Assembly: GCA_964480725.1 (NCBI GenBank)
Contig: CAYZQO010000021.1
Coordinates: forward strand, 20,031 to 84,030
From: JAFGBI01 sp964480725
GTDB taxonomy: Bacteria > Myxococcota_A > Polyangia > Polyangiales > Polyangiaceae
Direction: 5' to 3'
DNA: 64,000 nucleotides
In this document: positions 33,746-41,403 of the stretch, one piece after another
Layout: each line of letters opens with the position of its first letter
How positions within the stretch are numbered: the first letter of the stretch is position 1
The notes under the pieces: generated by a model
Seen by the model: only the letters and a program-made list of their open reading frames with translations
Told to the model about the DNA's origin: nothing
The model's database searches: none
Program-made: the position numbers and the translations under genes

Positions 33746-34624
33746 TCAGTCCGTGGTGCAGGGGACCCAATCCCCGAAGTGGCAGAGATCCCCGGTGCAG
33801 GCGTGGTTCTCGCACCGCTCGTACCGCTGCTGGACCCCACCGGGACCGGGCCCCTCGGGCGGGCAGTCGGCGACGGTGTCGCAAAGCACCCCCAGCGCCG
33901 GGCCCGGACACACCCCCATGCAGTAGGACCCCCCCGGCATCTGGGCGCAGCAGACGTAATGCCCACCGCAATCACCGCGGTTGCGGCAGCGGTACGGCCC
34001 CTCCTCGGGGTTGCAGTCGGCGGGAGTCGCCACGCAGCGCTGGGTTGCTGCCTCCAGGTTCTCACAACAGACCGGGGTCGCGCCGGCGCAGCGCGTCGCG
34101 CCACAGGCCGCGCCGGGTCGCTCCGGCTGGCAGCTCCCGTGCTGAGCGCCATGGGCGGTGGGCTCGCAGCGTAGGCCCGGGGGGCACTGGGAGCCGGGGC
34201 TGCAGGCGACGGAGTCCGGACAGGTCCCGGTGAGACACGCGGCCCCAAGCGGGCCGGGACCGGCCCAGTGGTTGCCGAGGCAGCATTGCTCGCCCGCGGC
34301 GCAATCGCCGGAATCGTCGCAGAACAGGACCACCGCCTCGTCGCCGCCGAGGTCCGTCGGGTGCTCGAAGGACTGGCGGACGCAGCGCGGGGGCGAGCCC
34401 GGCACGATGAGGCAGGACTCCGCTCCCACGACGCACCGCGCGTCACCGCAGGCGACGGTGCCGAGCCCCGAGGCCGCCGTGGGCCCCGCCGCGGACGGGT
34501 CAACGCCCTGCGTTGGCGCCACCACCACCACCGCCGCCGATGGGTCGGTGCTCCGTGGACCTCGACTGCAGCCCGCGACGGCCGCGACCACGCTGAGGAT
34601 CACCCCGCAGGAACCGGATCGCAT
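33746..34624 (-). CDS. Cysteine-rich lipoprotein
   Basis: 292 residues from the ATG at 34624. Lipobox at Cys19 ('AAVAGC'), a short Ser/Ala spacer, and then more than 25 cysteines arranged in small knots: 'CGDARCVVGAESCLI', 'CDDSGDCAAGEQCCLG', 'CSPGSQCPPGLRCE', 'CRNRGDCGGHYVCC'. The 'C..D.DC..GE.CC' units resemble the disulfide-rich repeats frequent in myxobacterial surface proteins. No enzymatic motif. Convergent with nrfA, 12 bp between stops. Confidence 0.85.
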   Translation of the reverse strand: MRSGSCGVILSVVAAVAGCSRGPRSTDPSAAVVVVAPTQGVDPSAAGPTAASGLGTVACGDARCVVGAESCLIVPGSPPRCVRQSFEHPTDLGGDEAVVLFCDDSGDCAAGEQCCLGNHWAGPGPLGAACLTGTCPDSVACSPGSQCPPGLRCEPTAHGAQHGSCQPERPGAACGATRCAGATPVCCENLEAATQRCVATPADCNPEEGPYRCRNRGDCGGHYVCCAQMPGGSYCMGVCPGPALGVLCDTVADCPPEGPGPGGVQQRYERCENHACTGDLCHFGDWVPCTTD

Positions 34625-34722
34625 GATCCCGGTAGGGTAGCGGATTTTGCGCGGCGAGTCTGGTATGAGCCCCGGCGGATCGCGCGCCCGGCGCGCCATG
34701 ACCCCGAAGTGAGGGATCGGAA

Positions 34723-35631
34723 GTGATACGCGAAGACGAGCGACGAGCGACGCGCAGCGCGAAAGCGACCCGCCGAGACACGCGAACGGCCGCGGAGAAG
34801 CGGCAGGGGGCCTCGATCCCGCCGGAGCGCGCGACGCGACGGCCACTGACGGCGGCGACCGCCGACAAGCACGACCTGTACCAGCGATCGGTCCAGAACC
34901 CAGAGGAGGAGGCGAAGTTCGTCGCGAAGACCTTCCGTGAGCTCCGTCGGCGCGAGGCGACGACGCTGCGCGAGGACTTCTGCGGGACCGCCGCGTTCTC
35001 GGCGAGCTGGGTTCGCCTGGCGCCCAAGGCCCACCGGGCGACCGGGCTCGACGTCGATCGCTCGGTGCTCGATTGGGGGCGGGTCCACAACGTCGCCCCC
35101 CTGGGCAAGCTCGCGGACCGCGTCACCCTCCTCGAGCAGGACGTCCGCGAGGCGACTCCGCCCGAGTTCGACATCGTCGCGGCGTTCAACTTCAGCTACT
35201 GGATCTTCAAGACCCGCCCGGCGCTGGCCGCGTATTTCGCGGCGGTACACGCGTCGCTGCGCGAGGACGGGGTCTTCTTCCTCGACGCCTACGGCGGGTG
35301 GGAGGCGCAGGAGCCCATGCAGGAGCGGCGCGTCATCGAGGGCAAGTTCACCTACGTCTGGGATCAAGCATCGATGAACCCGATCGACAACGGGATCGTC
35401 AACCACATCCACTTCCGCTTTCGTGACGGCACCGAGATGACACGTGCCTTCACCTACGACTGGCGCCTCTGGTCGTTGACCGAGATCCGCGAACTGCTCC
35501 TCGAGGTCGGCTTCAAGACGGTGACCGTGTACTGGGACGTCGCGAAGGACGGCGACGACGAGGACTACTGCCCGCGATCCCGGGCCGACAACCAGCCCGG
35601 CTGGCTCGCCTACGTCGTCGCGTGCCGGTGA
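34723..35631 (+). CDS. Class I SAM-dependent methyltransferase
   Basis: 302 residues from a GTG at 34723 with a purine-rich leader (GAGGGATCGGAA). The first about 50 residues are Arg/Ala-rich and perhaps disordered. The Rossmann core starts with 'REDFCGTAAFSASWVR' (motif I variant), 'ATGLDVDRSVLDWG' (acidic residue binding the ribose), 'VTLLEQDVRE' and 'FDIVAAFNFSYWIFKTR', with late strands 'GVFFLDAYGGWE' and 'GFKTVTVYWDV'. Substrate unknown; small molecule or protein targets are both possible. The intergenic region to 33746-34624 is divergent. Confidence 0.85.
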   Translation: MIREDERRATRSAKATRRDTRTAAEKRQGASIPPERATRRPLTAATADKHDLYQRSVQNPEEEAKFVAKTFRELRRREATTLREDFCGTAAFSASWVRLAPKAHRATGLDVDRSVLDWGRVHNVAPLGKLADRVTLLEQDVREATPPEFDIVAAFNFSYWIFKTRPALAAYFAAVHASLREDGVFFLDAYGGWEAQEPMQERRVIEGKFTYVWDQASMNPIDNGIVNHIHFRFRDGTEMTRAFTYDWRLWSLTEIRELLLEVGFKTVTVYWDVAKDGDDEDYCPRSRADNQPGWLAYVVACR

Positions 35632-35703
35632 CCTCCGACCCTCCCGGGCCGTAGGCCCCCAAGGTCGAGCGTGGCCCCGGTGTCGATCCCGCCGGAGCCA
35701 CCC

Positions 35704-35961
35704 ATGACACGATCACTTCTCGCCGCCAGCGTGGCGCTGGCAACCTGCACGCTCTGTCCGTTGGCACACGCCGACGTCACCCGCGTCCACCGCGACGGCG
35801 GCGAGTCGGAGTACTTCTTCGACTCCGACGATCTGGCCGCCAACGGCTACGATACGCTCGCGGCCACCCTCCGGCTCCGCCCGGGGGCGGTCCGCGTCCT
35901 GCTCATCCGCCCGCGGGTCGACTTCGTCGGCGAGCTCTCGAAGAGCGTCGAGCAACTCTGA
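35704..35961 (+). CDS. Small secreted protein of a myxobacterial family
   Basis: 85 residues from the ATG at 35704, with a signal peptide ending 'LAHADVTRV'. The mature part is about 60 residues: an acidic 'ESEYFFDSDDL' region, then 'LRPGAVRVLLIRPRVDFVGELSKSVEQL'. The closing 'vRp.avR..LIRPR..FV.ELlkSVE.L' pattern is one I recall from small hypothetical exported proteins of Polyangia; the role is unknown. Confidence 0.75.
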   Translation: MTRSLLAASVALATCTLCPLAHADVTRVHRDGGESEYFFDSDDLAANGYDTLAATLRLRPGAVRVLLIRPRVDFVGELSKSVEQL

Positions 35962-36101
35962 GCCGCGGGTGCGCGGACCACGGTAGCGGTCACGAGCGCT
36001 CCCCGTCGCCCGGCTCCGGCCATGAGCGGGGGGCGAAGACGCCGGCGCGGCGGGTTCGCACGGGGCCACGAGACCGGTAAGGTGACGAGGGAGTCGCTCC
36101 G

Positions 36102-37112
36102 ATGATCCCTCCCCTCGCCGCCGACACCGCGCGCGCGGCCTCGCCCGAGCCCCCTCCGCGCGCCACCGGACGCCTGGCCCCGAGCCCCACGGGGCTGCTC
36201 CACCTCGGGCACGCGCGCTCGTTCCTGCTCGCCTGGTGGCACGCCCGATCACGAGGCGGTAGCGTCCTGTTGCGCCTCGAGGATCTCGACGGCCCCCGCG
36301 TCAAGCCGGGGATGTGCGAGGCGGCGCTGGCCGACCTCGAGTGGCTCGGGCTCGACTGGGACGGGGCGCCGTTGCTGCAGTCTACGGGGCGCGAGCGCTT
36401 CGCCGATGCCGTGGCGAGGCTCACCGAGGCGGGGCTCACCTACCCCTGCACCTGCACGCGTGGCGACCTCCGCGCGGCGATGAGCGCGCCGCAGCAGGGC
36501 GATCGCGAGCCTCGCTACCCCGGGACCTGTCGCGGCCGCTTCACGAGCCTCGCGGCGGCGGCCGCCGCGAGCGGACGCGAGCCCGGCCTGCGCCTGCGCG
36601 TCCCGGACGGGCCCATCGAGCTGGTGGACGGCTGTTGCGGCCCGTTTCGGCGCGACGTCTCCGTCGAGGTGGGCGACTTCCTCGTGTGCCGCCGCGACGG
36701 CACGCCGACCTACCAGCTCGCCGTCGTGGTCGACGACGCGGCCACCGGCGTCACCGAGGTGGTGCGCGGCGACGATCTGCTCCCGAGCACGCCCCGCCAG
36801 TGGCTGCTCCAGCAGGCCCTCGGGCTCCCCTCGCCCGCCTGGTTCCACGTGCCGCTGGTGGTCGACGGGGCCGGCCGCCGCCTGGCCAAGCGGGCGGACG
36901 ATCTCGGGCTCGCCACGCTGCGTGCGGGCGGCACCGACCCGCGCGCCATCGTCGCGTGGGCCGCGCGGAGCGCGGGGATCCCGGGCGTCGAGGCGGGCGA
37001 CCGCGTGACCGCGGCCGAGTGCGCCCCTCGCTTCTCGATGGTGGCCGTGCCCCGGACCCCCGTTCGCCTCGAGCCGGCGACCATCGCCGCCCTGTTCGCC
37101 GCCCGCCGTTGA
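36102..37112 (+). CDS. gluQ: Glutamyl-Q tRNA(Asp) synthetase
   Basis: 336 residues. It has the catalytic core of glutamyl-tRNA synthetase without the anticodon-binding domain: 'RLAPSPTGLLHLGHARSFLLAWW' (HLGH at 34-37), 'LRLEDLDGPRVKPG', a zinc-site cluster 'CTCTRGDLRAA' with 'YPGTC', 'VVRGDDLLPSTPRQ', and 'RLAKRADDLGL' in place of KLSKS (Lys263). This matches GluQRS, which attaches glutamate to queuosine at position 34 of tRNA-Asp. The N-terminal 20 residues before the core are extra. A hairpin right after the stop may end transcription. Confidence 0.93.
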   Translation: MIPPLAADTARAASPEPPPRATGRLAPSPTGLLHLGHARSFLLAWWHARSRGGSVLLRLEDLDGPRVKPGMCEAALADLEWLGLDWDGAPLLQSTGRERFADAVARLTEAGLTYPCTCTRGDLRAAMSAPQQGDREPRYPGTCRGRFTSLAAAAAASGREPGLRLRVPDGPIELVDGCCGPFRRDVSVEVGDFLVCRRDGTPTYQLAVVVDDAATGVTEVVRGDDLLPSTPRQWLLQQALGLPSPAWFHVPLVVDGAGRRLAKRADDLGLATLRAGGTDPRAIVAWAARSAGIPGVEAGDRVTAAECAPRFSMVAVPRTPVRLEPATIAALFAARR

Positions 37113-37135
37113 GCCGGGGATCATCCCGGCTTTCC
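37112..37135 (+). terminator. Terminator-like hairpin after gluQ
   Basis: AGCCGGG-GATCAT-CCCGGCT is a perfect seven-base-pair stem with a six-base loop, starting at the last base of the gluQ stop and followed by TTCC. The T tract is short, as is common in high-GC genomes, so this may be a weak intrinsic terminator. Confidence 0.5.
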
Positions 37136-37353
37136 GACCGTGAATCGCCTGCCCACGACGGCGATCGGCAACCATCAAGAAGCCCACCGCTTCACGGGAA
37201 GCCCGAGCCCGAGGTCCGCTGGATCCCGGACGGAGGCGGGGAGTGTCCTTCCTCCAGAGTTTCGTCAATCCAGGGACGCGGCGCGCGGCGAGGTGCCCTC
37301 CAATCCGCGCGTCGCGTCCACCCTTCGACGGGGTCGGCAGACCGATTGCCGTT

Positions 37354-37860
37354 CTAGTAGCCCACGTCGAGGCACTCGCGGCGGACGACCCGACCGCCGT
37401 TGGCGTCCGTCACGAAGGGTGGGTCGCAGGCGCTGCCCGCGAGCTCTCGCTCGCAACCCGGGCGGCGGCTCCGCACACCGGCCCGATCGATCACGAACGC
37501 TGGCTGGCAAGGATCCCCTTGCGCGTGAAACTCACAGCCTGCCTTGAGCAGCTGCGTCCCGAAGGCGTCGACGACGAAGGGGGGATCGCAGGACTCGTAA
37601 CCGAGCTCCGGTGGGGCCGGAAACGCCTTCATTGCCGCCGGGGTGACGCGAGCCTCGAGCAGCCGCTCGGCCTCGATGAGGCGGAGCTCCAGCCGAGCCA
37701 TCCGCGCCTCTAGCTCGCGCACCCGCTCCGCCACCGGCCCCCAGCTCCCGCTGCCCGGCTGGGAGAGGACGCTCGTGGCAGAGAAGAGCGCCACGGCCAC
37801 TGCCGCCGTCCCGAGCCCCCGTACTCCGAACCAGCCCGCCCTACCCGACGAACCCTGCAT
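37354..37860 (-). CDS. Small secreted protein with three Cys-Pro-Phe repeats
   Basis: 168 residues from the ATG at 37860; an in-frame ATG at 37872 would add four residues. After a signal-like helix ('GTAAVAVALFSATSVLSQPG') comes a short coiled-coil stretch ('VRELEARMARLELRLIEAERLLEARV'). The rest is three tandem repeats of about 25 residues: 'CDPPFVVDAFGTQLLKAGCE', 'CQPAFVIDRAGVRSRRPGCE', 'CDPPFVTDANGGRVVRRECL', each with a probable disulfide. Similar C-P-F-x-D-G units occur in myxobacterial lipoproteins. Function unknown. Divergent from the next gene by 130 bp. The 241 bp between gluQ and this gene hold nothing else that I can see. Confidence 0.75.
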   Translation of the reverse strand: MQGSSGRAGWFGVRGLGTAAVAVALFSATSVLSQPGSGSWGPVAERVRELEARMARLELRLIEAERLLEARVTPAAMKAFPAPPELGYESCDPPFVVDAFGTQLLKAGCEFHAQGDPCQPAFVIDRAGVRSRRPGCERELAGSACDPPFVTDANGGRVVRRECLDVGY

Positions 37861-37990
37861 GCGAGGGATCATACCGCGCCGCCAGCCCCCGACAACCTGC
37901 CGGGGCACCCGCGCCGACCCCCGCGAGTCCCGGAACGCCAAACAAACCGGAAGCGTGCCTCCCCCGACCTCCAGGTGGTAAACTGCGCGG

Positions 37991-38479
37991 ATGGGGTGCG
38001 CTAGGAGCGGCGGGTCAGCGGTCGTCTCGCTGATCCTTATCGGTAGCCTCGGTGCGATCCCCGTGCGCGCGCAGCCGAGCGACATCGTCGATCCGTGGCC
38101 CGCGGGGCGAGCGGCGTCGGCGGGCGGTTCCGCCGGACTCGGACTCCCCGCGCCCCCGAGCCCGAAGCCCGGTGACACGCTCGGGGAGGTGGTCGACCCC
38201 TGGGCGACGGCGGGGCTCGACGTACCACCGACCCGTTCTCGGGAGGCCGACGGCGTGGAGTCGACACCCACCTCCAACGACATCGATCGCCACGCGGTGC
38301 GCGCCCTGGACGCGGAACTGGTCGATCCCTGGCCGGAACGGGCGCCGTGCCCGGCTGGCTCGCTCGGGGCGAAGCCGGAGGGGTCCCCAGAGCCCGTCCT
38401 CGTGCGCAGCGCGACGGAGATCATCGATCCCTGGACGACGCTCCACCCCGGCTCCGCCGTGCCTTGCCCCCGCCCGTGA
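37991..38479 (+). CDS. Small secreted protein with four [IV][IV]DPW repeats
   Basis: 162 residues. A signal peptide is visible ('VVSLILIGSLGAIPVRAQPS'). The mature chain is Pro/Ala-rich and probably disordered, but carries four spaced copies of a short motif: 'DIVDPWP', 'EVVDPWA', 'ELVDPWP' and 'EIIDPWT'. Conservation of an acidic-hydrophobic-hydrophobic-Asp-Pro-Trp core in otherwise unrelated sequence suggests a ligand or binding motif. I know of no named family. Divergent partner is the Cys-repeat protein at 37354-37860. Confidence 0.65.
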   Translation: MGCARSGGSAVVSLILIGSLGAIPVRAQPSDIVDPWPAGRAASAGGSAGLGLPAPPSPKPGDTLGEVVDPWATAGLDVPPTRSREADGVESTPTSNDIDRHAVRALDAELVDPWPERAPCPAGSLGAKPEGSPEPVLVRSATEIIDPWTTLHPGSAVPCPRP

Positions 38480-38674
38480 CGGACCGAAGCCGCCGATACC
38501 CAGAGCCTCGAGCGGCGAGCCCCCCTGACAGCCACCCCGGAGAGGGAGGCCCGGCTCGTCGGCGGGCCGGGTGACTTCGGCGGCCACCGGCACCGCGGCC
38601 GGTCCTGGCACAGCAATCCTCGGCCCGCTTGCGCATTGGTGGTTGCCTGATCGGCCCGGGATCGGCGACCTTGT
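38480..38674. other. Non-coding stretch before the repeat
   Basis: No gene, RNA or clear signal is visible between the 38479 stop and the CCCCG repeat. Together with the repeat and the gap, the gene-free interval reaches 38947. Confidence 0.6.
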
Positions 38675-38733
38675 GCCCCGCCCCGCCCCGCCCCGCCCCG
38701 CCCCGCCCCGCCCCGCCCCGCCCCGCCCCGCCC
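38675..38733. repeat. CCCCG tandem pentamer, left of gap
   Basis: About 12 perfect copies of the pentanucleotide CCCCG/GCCCC running directly into the N block. The opposite flank (38834-38887) carries the same unit, so the gap lies inside one longer microsatellite that stopped the assembly. Confidence 0.97.
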
Positions 38734-38833
38734 NNNNNNNNNNNNNNNNNNNNNNNNNNNNNNNNNNNNNNNNNNNNNNNNNNNNNNNNNNNNNNNNNNN
38801 NNNNNNNNNNNNNNNNNNNNNNNNNNNNNNNNN
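38734..38833. other. Assembly gap of 100 N
   Basis: Exactly 100 undetermined bases, the conventional length for a gap of unknown size. The true distance and even the join between flanks rest on the scaffold. Confidence 0.99.
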
Positions 38834-38887
38834 CGCCCCGCCCCGCCCCGCCCCGCCCCGCCCCGCCCCGCCCCGCCCCGCCCCGCC
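38834..38887. repeat. CCCCG tandem pentamer, right of gap
   Basis: About 11 copies of CCCCG continuing the repeat on the other side of the N block, ending 60 bases before the DUF47 gene. Confidence 0.97.
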
Positions 38888-38947
38888 CAGGAGCTAGCTC
38901 CCGGCGCCGTGGCGGCACCCAGACCTCGCCGTCCGCGCCGGTCGCCC

Positions 38948-39589
38948 ATGTCCCTGCAGAGGATCCTCCGCCGAGTCTTCCCCCGGGAGGAGTCGTTCTA
39001 CGGCCTGCTCGAGAAGCTCGCCGTCCTCACCCGCAGCTCGGTCGCGGAGTTCAAACAGCTCGGCGCCGAGGGGACGACGCCGGACTCCGTCGCCGAAGCG
39101 GTGCAGCAGGTCGAGCACGCAGGCGACAAGGCCTTCCACGAAGTGGAGGCGGGTCTCGCGCGCACCTTCGTGACCCCGATCGACCGCGAGGACATCCACC
39201 AGATCGCCTTCGAGATCGACGAGGTCATCGACATGGTGAACCTCGCGGCCCGCACCTGCGCGCTCTTCCAGATCACCGAGCTCACGCCCCCCATGGTGGC
39301 GCTCCTGGACACGCTCGAGCGGAGCACGCAGGTGCTCGCCGATGCGGTCCCGCTGCTCCGGAAACACGACTACGAGGGCGTCATCGCCGCCGGTCGCGTG
39401 CTCCGGACGCTGGAGAAGGAGGCCGACGTCGTCTTCCGGAACACCCTGAGCGCCCTCTTCCAGGATCCGGGGATCGACGCCAAGCAGCTCCTCAAGGAGA
39501 AGGAAGTCATCGAACACGTCGAAGACGCCGTCGACCGCTGCGATCGGCTCGGCAATACGCTGTCTAACCTCGCCGTCAAGCATGGCTAG
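38948..39589 (+). CDS. DUF47 / PhoU-like phosphate transport accessory protein
   Basis: 213 residues from the ATG at 38948. An all-helical PhoU-like protein: 'LQRILRRVFPREESFYGLLEKLAVL', 'VEHAGDKAFHEVEAGLARTFVTPIDREDIHQIAFEIDEVID', and a C-terminal 'KEKEVIEHVEDAVDRCDRLGNTLSNLAVKHG', matching DUF47 (Pit accessory) including its ExxD metal-type motifs. In many bacteria it is encoded immediately upstream of the PiT low-affinity phosphate transporter and controls it. The stop overlaps the start of a PiT-like reading frame that has lost its middle, so this protein may lack its partner. Confidence 0.93.
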   Translation: MSLQRILRRVFPREESFYGLLEKLAVLTRSSVAEFKQLGAEGTTPDSVAEAVQQVEHAGDKAFHEVEAGLARTFVTPIDREDIHQIAFEIDEVIDMVNLAARTCALFQITELTPPMVALLDTLERSTQVLADAVPLLRKHDYEGVIAAGRVLRTLEKEADVVFRNTLSALFQDPGIDAKQLLKEKEVIEHVEDAVDRCDRLGNTLSNLAVKHG

Positions 39590-39851
39590 CTTGCTCGTCG
39601 CGGTGATCGTCACCGCGATCATCTTCGACTGCATCAACGGCTTTCACGACGCGCCGACCTACTGCGGCCTGCCCGTTTCCACCACCCATGGTGTCAACGA
39701 CTGCATCCTGGGGTCGGGGGCGAGCCGGCGGCTGCGCGCGGTGCGCTGGGGAGTCGCGGGGAACCTGGTCATCGCCGGGATCCTGACGCTGCCGCTGAGC
39801 GGATTGGTGGCTTACTTCGCGTCCCTGATCTGCATGCGGCTCTTCGCCTGA
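39582..39851 (+). pseudogene. Internally deleted PiT-family phosphate transporter
   Basis: An 89-residue frame overlapping the DUF47 stop by eight bases. Residues 1-24 ('MASLLVAVIVTAIIFDCINGFHDAP') match the start of PiT transporters, where the sequence runs on as NGFHDAAN; residues 30-89 ('GLPVSTTHGVNDCILGSGASRRLRAVRWGVAGNLV') match the end, normally some 240 residues later. An in-frame deletion has removed most of both inverted-repeat halves and nearly all transmembrane helices. A functional transporter needs about 330 residues, so this is a remnant, though still translatable. The junction is near 39656-39668. Confidence 0.85.
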
Positions 39852-39904
39852 CGCAGGCCGTTCCGCCGCCGTGCAGTCCCGGGTACGCTGCCCGGGAGGG
39901 ACTC

Positions 39905-41350
39905 GTGTTCGGACTCCGGACCGGCGCCGCGCTGGCTGACGCCACGCCCCCCCCGGGCGAGACGGAGGCGCTCGACGGCGCCCTGCCGTACCGGCGCCTC
40001 CTGGCGCGACAGCTCGGCGTGCACTGCCGCATGCGCTTCGGCGTCGTCGGGCTGATCGTCGCGGGGGTGCTCGTCGCAGACCTCGTCGTCGGCGTCGCCG
40101 GGCTTCCCGTCGGCGCGCTGCTGGGCACCGCGACTTGCCTCGCCGTCTTCAACCTGGGCGTGCGCGCCGGGATCCGCTGGCTCGCCCACCTGTCCCCGGC
40201 GCAGCGCGCGCAGACGTGGCTGCTTGCGCTACGCCACGCCACCATCCTCTTCGACTACCTCACGCTCACCCTGCTCATCCACCTCGTCGGCGGCGCCCGG
40301 TCGCCGTTCCTGCCCGCGTTCCTGCTCCACATCGTCCTCGGCAGCGTCATGGTGAACCGGGCGGCAGCCTACGTGTACGCTCTCCTCGCGGTCGCCCTGG
40401 TGAACGCGACGGTCTTCGGGGAGCTCACCGGCCTCTGGACACCGGTGCTGCCCGCGGGCGCCGTGGCGAGCGACGGCCCGCTCGACCCCCGCTTCGCGGT
40501 CAGCGTGTCCGTCGCCTACACCTCCCTCTTCGTGGTGACGACCTGGCTCTTGACCTCCCTCGCCGAGGCGATGCGTCACGTCGAGCGGGAGCTCGTCGCG
40601 CGGAGCGCCGAGCTCGCCCGCGTCTCCGCGGCGCGGCGCGACTTCCTCCACGTCGCCCTGCACAACCTGAAGGCGCCACTGGCCGCGGTGACGATGCTCC
40701 TCGACAGCCTCGGCCTCGAGCTCGCGGGCCCGCTCGAGCTCCGCCAACGGGAGCTGGTGGACCGCGCGCGGAAGCGCCTGGCGGGGTCGGATCGGTTCCT
40801 CCGCGATCTCGGCGTGCTGGCCAACCTCGAGGCGCACGAGCTCGCGAACCTGGAAGGCCGCGTCGAGCTCGGCGAGCTGCTGGGTCGCCTCCTCGAGGAG
40901 AGCCGCGATCTGGCCGGGGCGCGCGCTCAGTCGCTCGAGCTCGACCGCGCGGTGGGCCCGGCCTGGGTCCGCGGCAACGATCGCCTCCTCTTCGAGGCGA
41001 TCGTCAACCTGGTCACCAACGCGATCAAGTATTCACCTCGCGGCGGGACGATTCGGGTGAAGCTCGCGCTCACCGGCCGCACCGCCCAGGTCAGCGTCGC
41101 GGACGAGGGCCCGGGGATCCCGCCCGAGCGACGGAGCGAGCTGTTCCGTGAGTTCGCCCGCCTGGACACGGTCCTGCCCGACGGGGAGCGGCCGCCCGGG
41201 AGCGGGCTTGGCCTGTCCATCGTGCAGCGCATCGTCACCTCGCTCGGCGGCCACGTGCTGGTACAGAGCGAGCTCGGGAGGGGCAGCGTGTTCACCCTCG
41301 AGCTCCCGCTCACGCCCGCGCAGCCCGCCGCAGCCCCCGCCGAGCGCTGA
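39905..41350 (+). CDS. Membrane sensor histidine kinase
   Basis: 481 residues from a GTG at 39905. About six membrane helices in residues 45-225 ('FGVVGLIVAGVLVADLVVGVAG', 'HATILFDYLTLTLLIHLVGG', 'FLPAFLLHIVLGSVMV', 'VSVSVAYTSLFVVTTWLL') form an input domain without a periplasmic sensor. Dimerisation helix with 'DFLHVALHNLKAPLAAV' (phospho-acceptor His253), then HATPase_c with the N box 'NLVTNAIKYSP', G1 'DEGPGIPPE' and G2 'GSGLGLSIVQRIV'. No response regulator is adjacent, so it is an orphan kinase. Signal unknown. Confidence 0.93.
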   Translation: MFGLRTGAALADATPPPGETEALDGALPYRRLLARQLGVHCRMRFGVVGLIVAGVLVADLVVGVAGLPVGALLGTATCLAVFNLGVRAGIRWLAHLSPAQRAQTWLLALRHATILFDYLTLTLLIHLVGGARSPFLPAFLLHIVLGSVMVNRAAAYVYALLAVALVNATVFGELTGLWTPVLPAGAVASDGPLDPRFAVSVSVAYTSLFVVTTWLLTSLAEAMRHVERELVARSAELARVSAARRDFLHVALHNLKAPLAAVTMLLDSLGLELAGPLELRQRELVDRARKRLAGSDRFLRDLGVLANLEAHELANLEGRVELGELLGRLLEESRDLAGARAQSLELDRAVGPAWVRGNDRLLFEAIVNLVTNAIKYSPRGGTIRVKLALTGRTAQVSVADEGPGIPPERRSELFREFARLDTVLPDGERPPGSGLGLSIVQRIVTSLGGHVLVQSELGRGSVFTLELPLTPAQPAAAPAER

Positions 41351-41403
41351 GCGAGGCAGGGACGTGAAGTCCCGGGCGAGCAAGGGGCGGCTCCGCCAGC
41401 ACG

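Noticed and set aside
38600..38625. Sigma-54 promoter (TGGCAC...)
   Set aside because: The second half (TTGC at the proper spacing) is missing.
38629..38949. Open frames through the CCCCG repeat and N block
   Set aside because: They are produced by the pentamer repeat and undetermined bases, with no coding character.
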